DNA of 64,000 nucleotides from Streptomyces sp. NBC_01198 (lineage in GTDB: Bacteria > Actinomycetota > Actinomycetes > Streptomycetales > Streptomycetaceae), in the NCBI RefSeq assembly GCF_036010485.1, contig NZ_CP108568.1, positions 7,325,001 to 7,389,000 of the forward strand, read 5' to 3'. Every line of letters begins with the position of its first letter. Positions within the stretch are counted from its first letter, which is position 1. Made by a program: the position numbers and the translations under genes. Shown in pieces: positions 63,511 to 64,000 of the stretch. The notes beneath the pieces are model-generated. The model was not told the DNA's origin, searched no databases, and saw nothing but the letters and a program-made list of their open reading frames with translations.

Positions 63511-64000
63511 TCAGCGGTCGGCGGGGACCTGGAGGAAGTGGAAGAGGGTGGTGCGGCGCAGCGTGAAGCCGATCGACTCGTAGAGCCGTATCGCACCGGT
63601 GTTCACCGCCGCCGCATGCAGGAACGGCGTGTCGCCGCGGGCGGTGATGCCGGCCGCCACATGGCGGACCAGCCGGGTGGCCAGGCCCTGGCCCCGGTGC
63701 TGCTGGTCGGTGCACACCGCGCTGATCTCGGTCCAGCCGGGCGGCCGCAGCCGCTCCCCTGCCATCGCCACCAGCCGGCCCTCCCGGCGGATGCCGTAGT
63801 ACGCGCCCATCTCGACGGTGCGCGCCAGGAAGGGCCCGGGCTTGGCGCGACCCACCAGCTCCAGCATCTCGGGGATGTCGGCGCGGCCCAGCCGCTCGGC
63901 CTCCGGGTCGTCGGCGGTCCGCAGCGACGTCGCCACCAGCTGGACGCCGTCCGCGGGGGCGCCGGCCGCCCAGCCCGCGGGCACCGCGGGGATACCGGCG
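63511..64000 (-). CDS. GNAT family N-acetyltransferase (5' end cut by window edge)
   Basis: The reading frame is open to the last base of the window, so the N-terminus lies outside. The visible 160 residues hold the GNAT core: I-S-A-V-C-T-D-Q-Q-H-R-G-Q-G-L-A-T-R-L-V (acetyl-CoA binding Q/R-x-x-G-x-G/A) and A-A-V-N-T-G-A-I-R-L-Y-E-S-I-G-F at the C-terminus. The FR47-like subgroup is likely. A GTG near 63984 could be a start but the frame and sequence upstream still look coding. It is transcribed toward the MDR gene with 23 bases between them. Confidence 0.85.
   Translation of the reverse strand, partial: AGIPAVPAGWAAGAPADGVQLVATSLRTADDPEAERLGRADIPEMLELVGRAKPGPFLARTVEMGAYYGIRREGRLVAMAGERLRPPGWTEISAVCTDQQHRGQGLATRLVRHVAAGITARGDTPFLHAAAVNTGAIRLYESIGFTLRRTTLFHFLQVPADR

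Overview
The window is very GC-rich, uses GTG and even TTG starts freely, and carries typical Streptomycetaceae families (DUF881/Sbp cluster, DUF5999, MocR, many PPOX and EamA proteins, a short intergenic repeat I associate with Streptomyces). It looks like core-to-accessory chromosome of a Streptomyces-like actinomycete. I see no insertion sequence, prophage, CRISPR array or tRNA.

Region 1 (1-16.9 kb) is conserved core. It opens with the 3' part of an rRNA operon (23S, 5S, terminator). Next comes a block whose order matches the mycobacterial Rv1822-Rv1832 neighbourhood as I remember it: CDP-alcohol phosphatidyltransferase, a mannose-1-phosphate guanylyltransferase fused to a degenerate phosphomutase, DUF881-Sbp-DUF881, a GarA-type FHA protein, FtsR, a DUF151 nuclease and a second MerR protein. 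DinB, a PRC-barrel protein and gcvP follow; gcvP lies behind a tandem glycine riboswitch.

Region 2 (17-46.4 kb) is a mosaic of single genes and pairs: a GCS2 ligase homologue, CPBP protease, PhzF, AraC/VOC pair, PadR and LacI regulators with visible candidate operators, a secreted GH3 beta-glucosidase, PNPOx, three EamA transporters, a MocR/PPOX divergent pair sharing one palindrome, LysR, a Rieske lipoprotein, a HipA-like/DUF3037 pair, two SDRs, Ung, an MocA-type dehydrogenase, Lnt, a histidine phosphatase and a flavin disulfide reductase.

Region 3 (46.5-62.5 kb) is the most interesting part: an apparent sulfur-scavenging island. A ROK regulator comes first. A roughly 9.8-kb operon follows, with mostly overlapping genes: flavin reductase, Tat lipoprotein binding protein, permease, ATPase, NtaA/DszA-type monooxygenase, a fused double ABC exporter and an aldo/keto reductase. 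A convergent operon carries three more luciferase-like monooxygenases. Each of the three units has a small cysteine-containing ORF in front. Two match the H-[VI]-D-L-x-R-V motif I recall from Streptomyces leader peptides. The third is a polycysteine peptide with five TGT codons, apparently translated from a leaderless start. This suggests one cysteine-sensing attenuation scheme across the island; that is inference from sequence.

The window ends with a quinone-oxidoreductase-like gene and a GNAT gene cut by the right edge.
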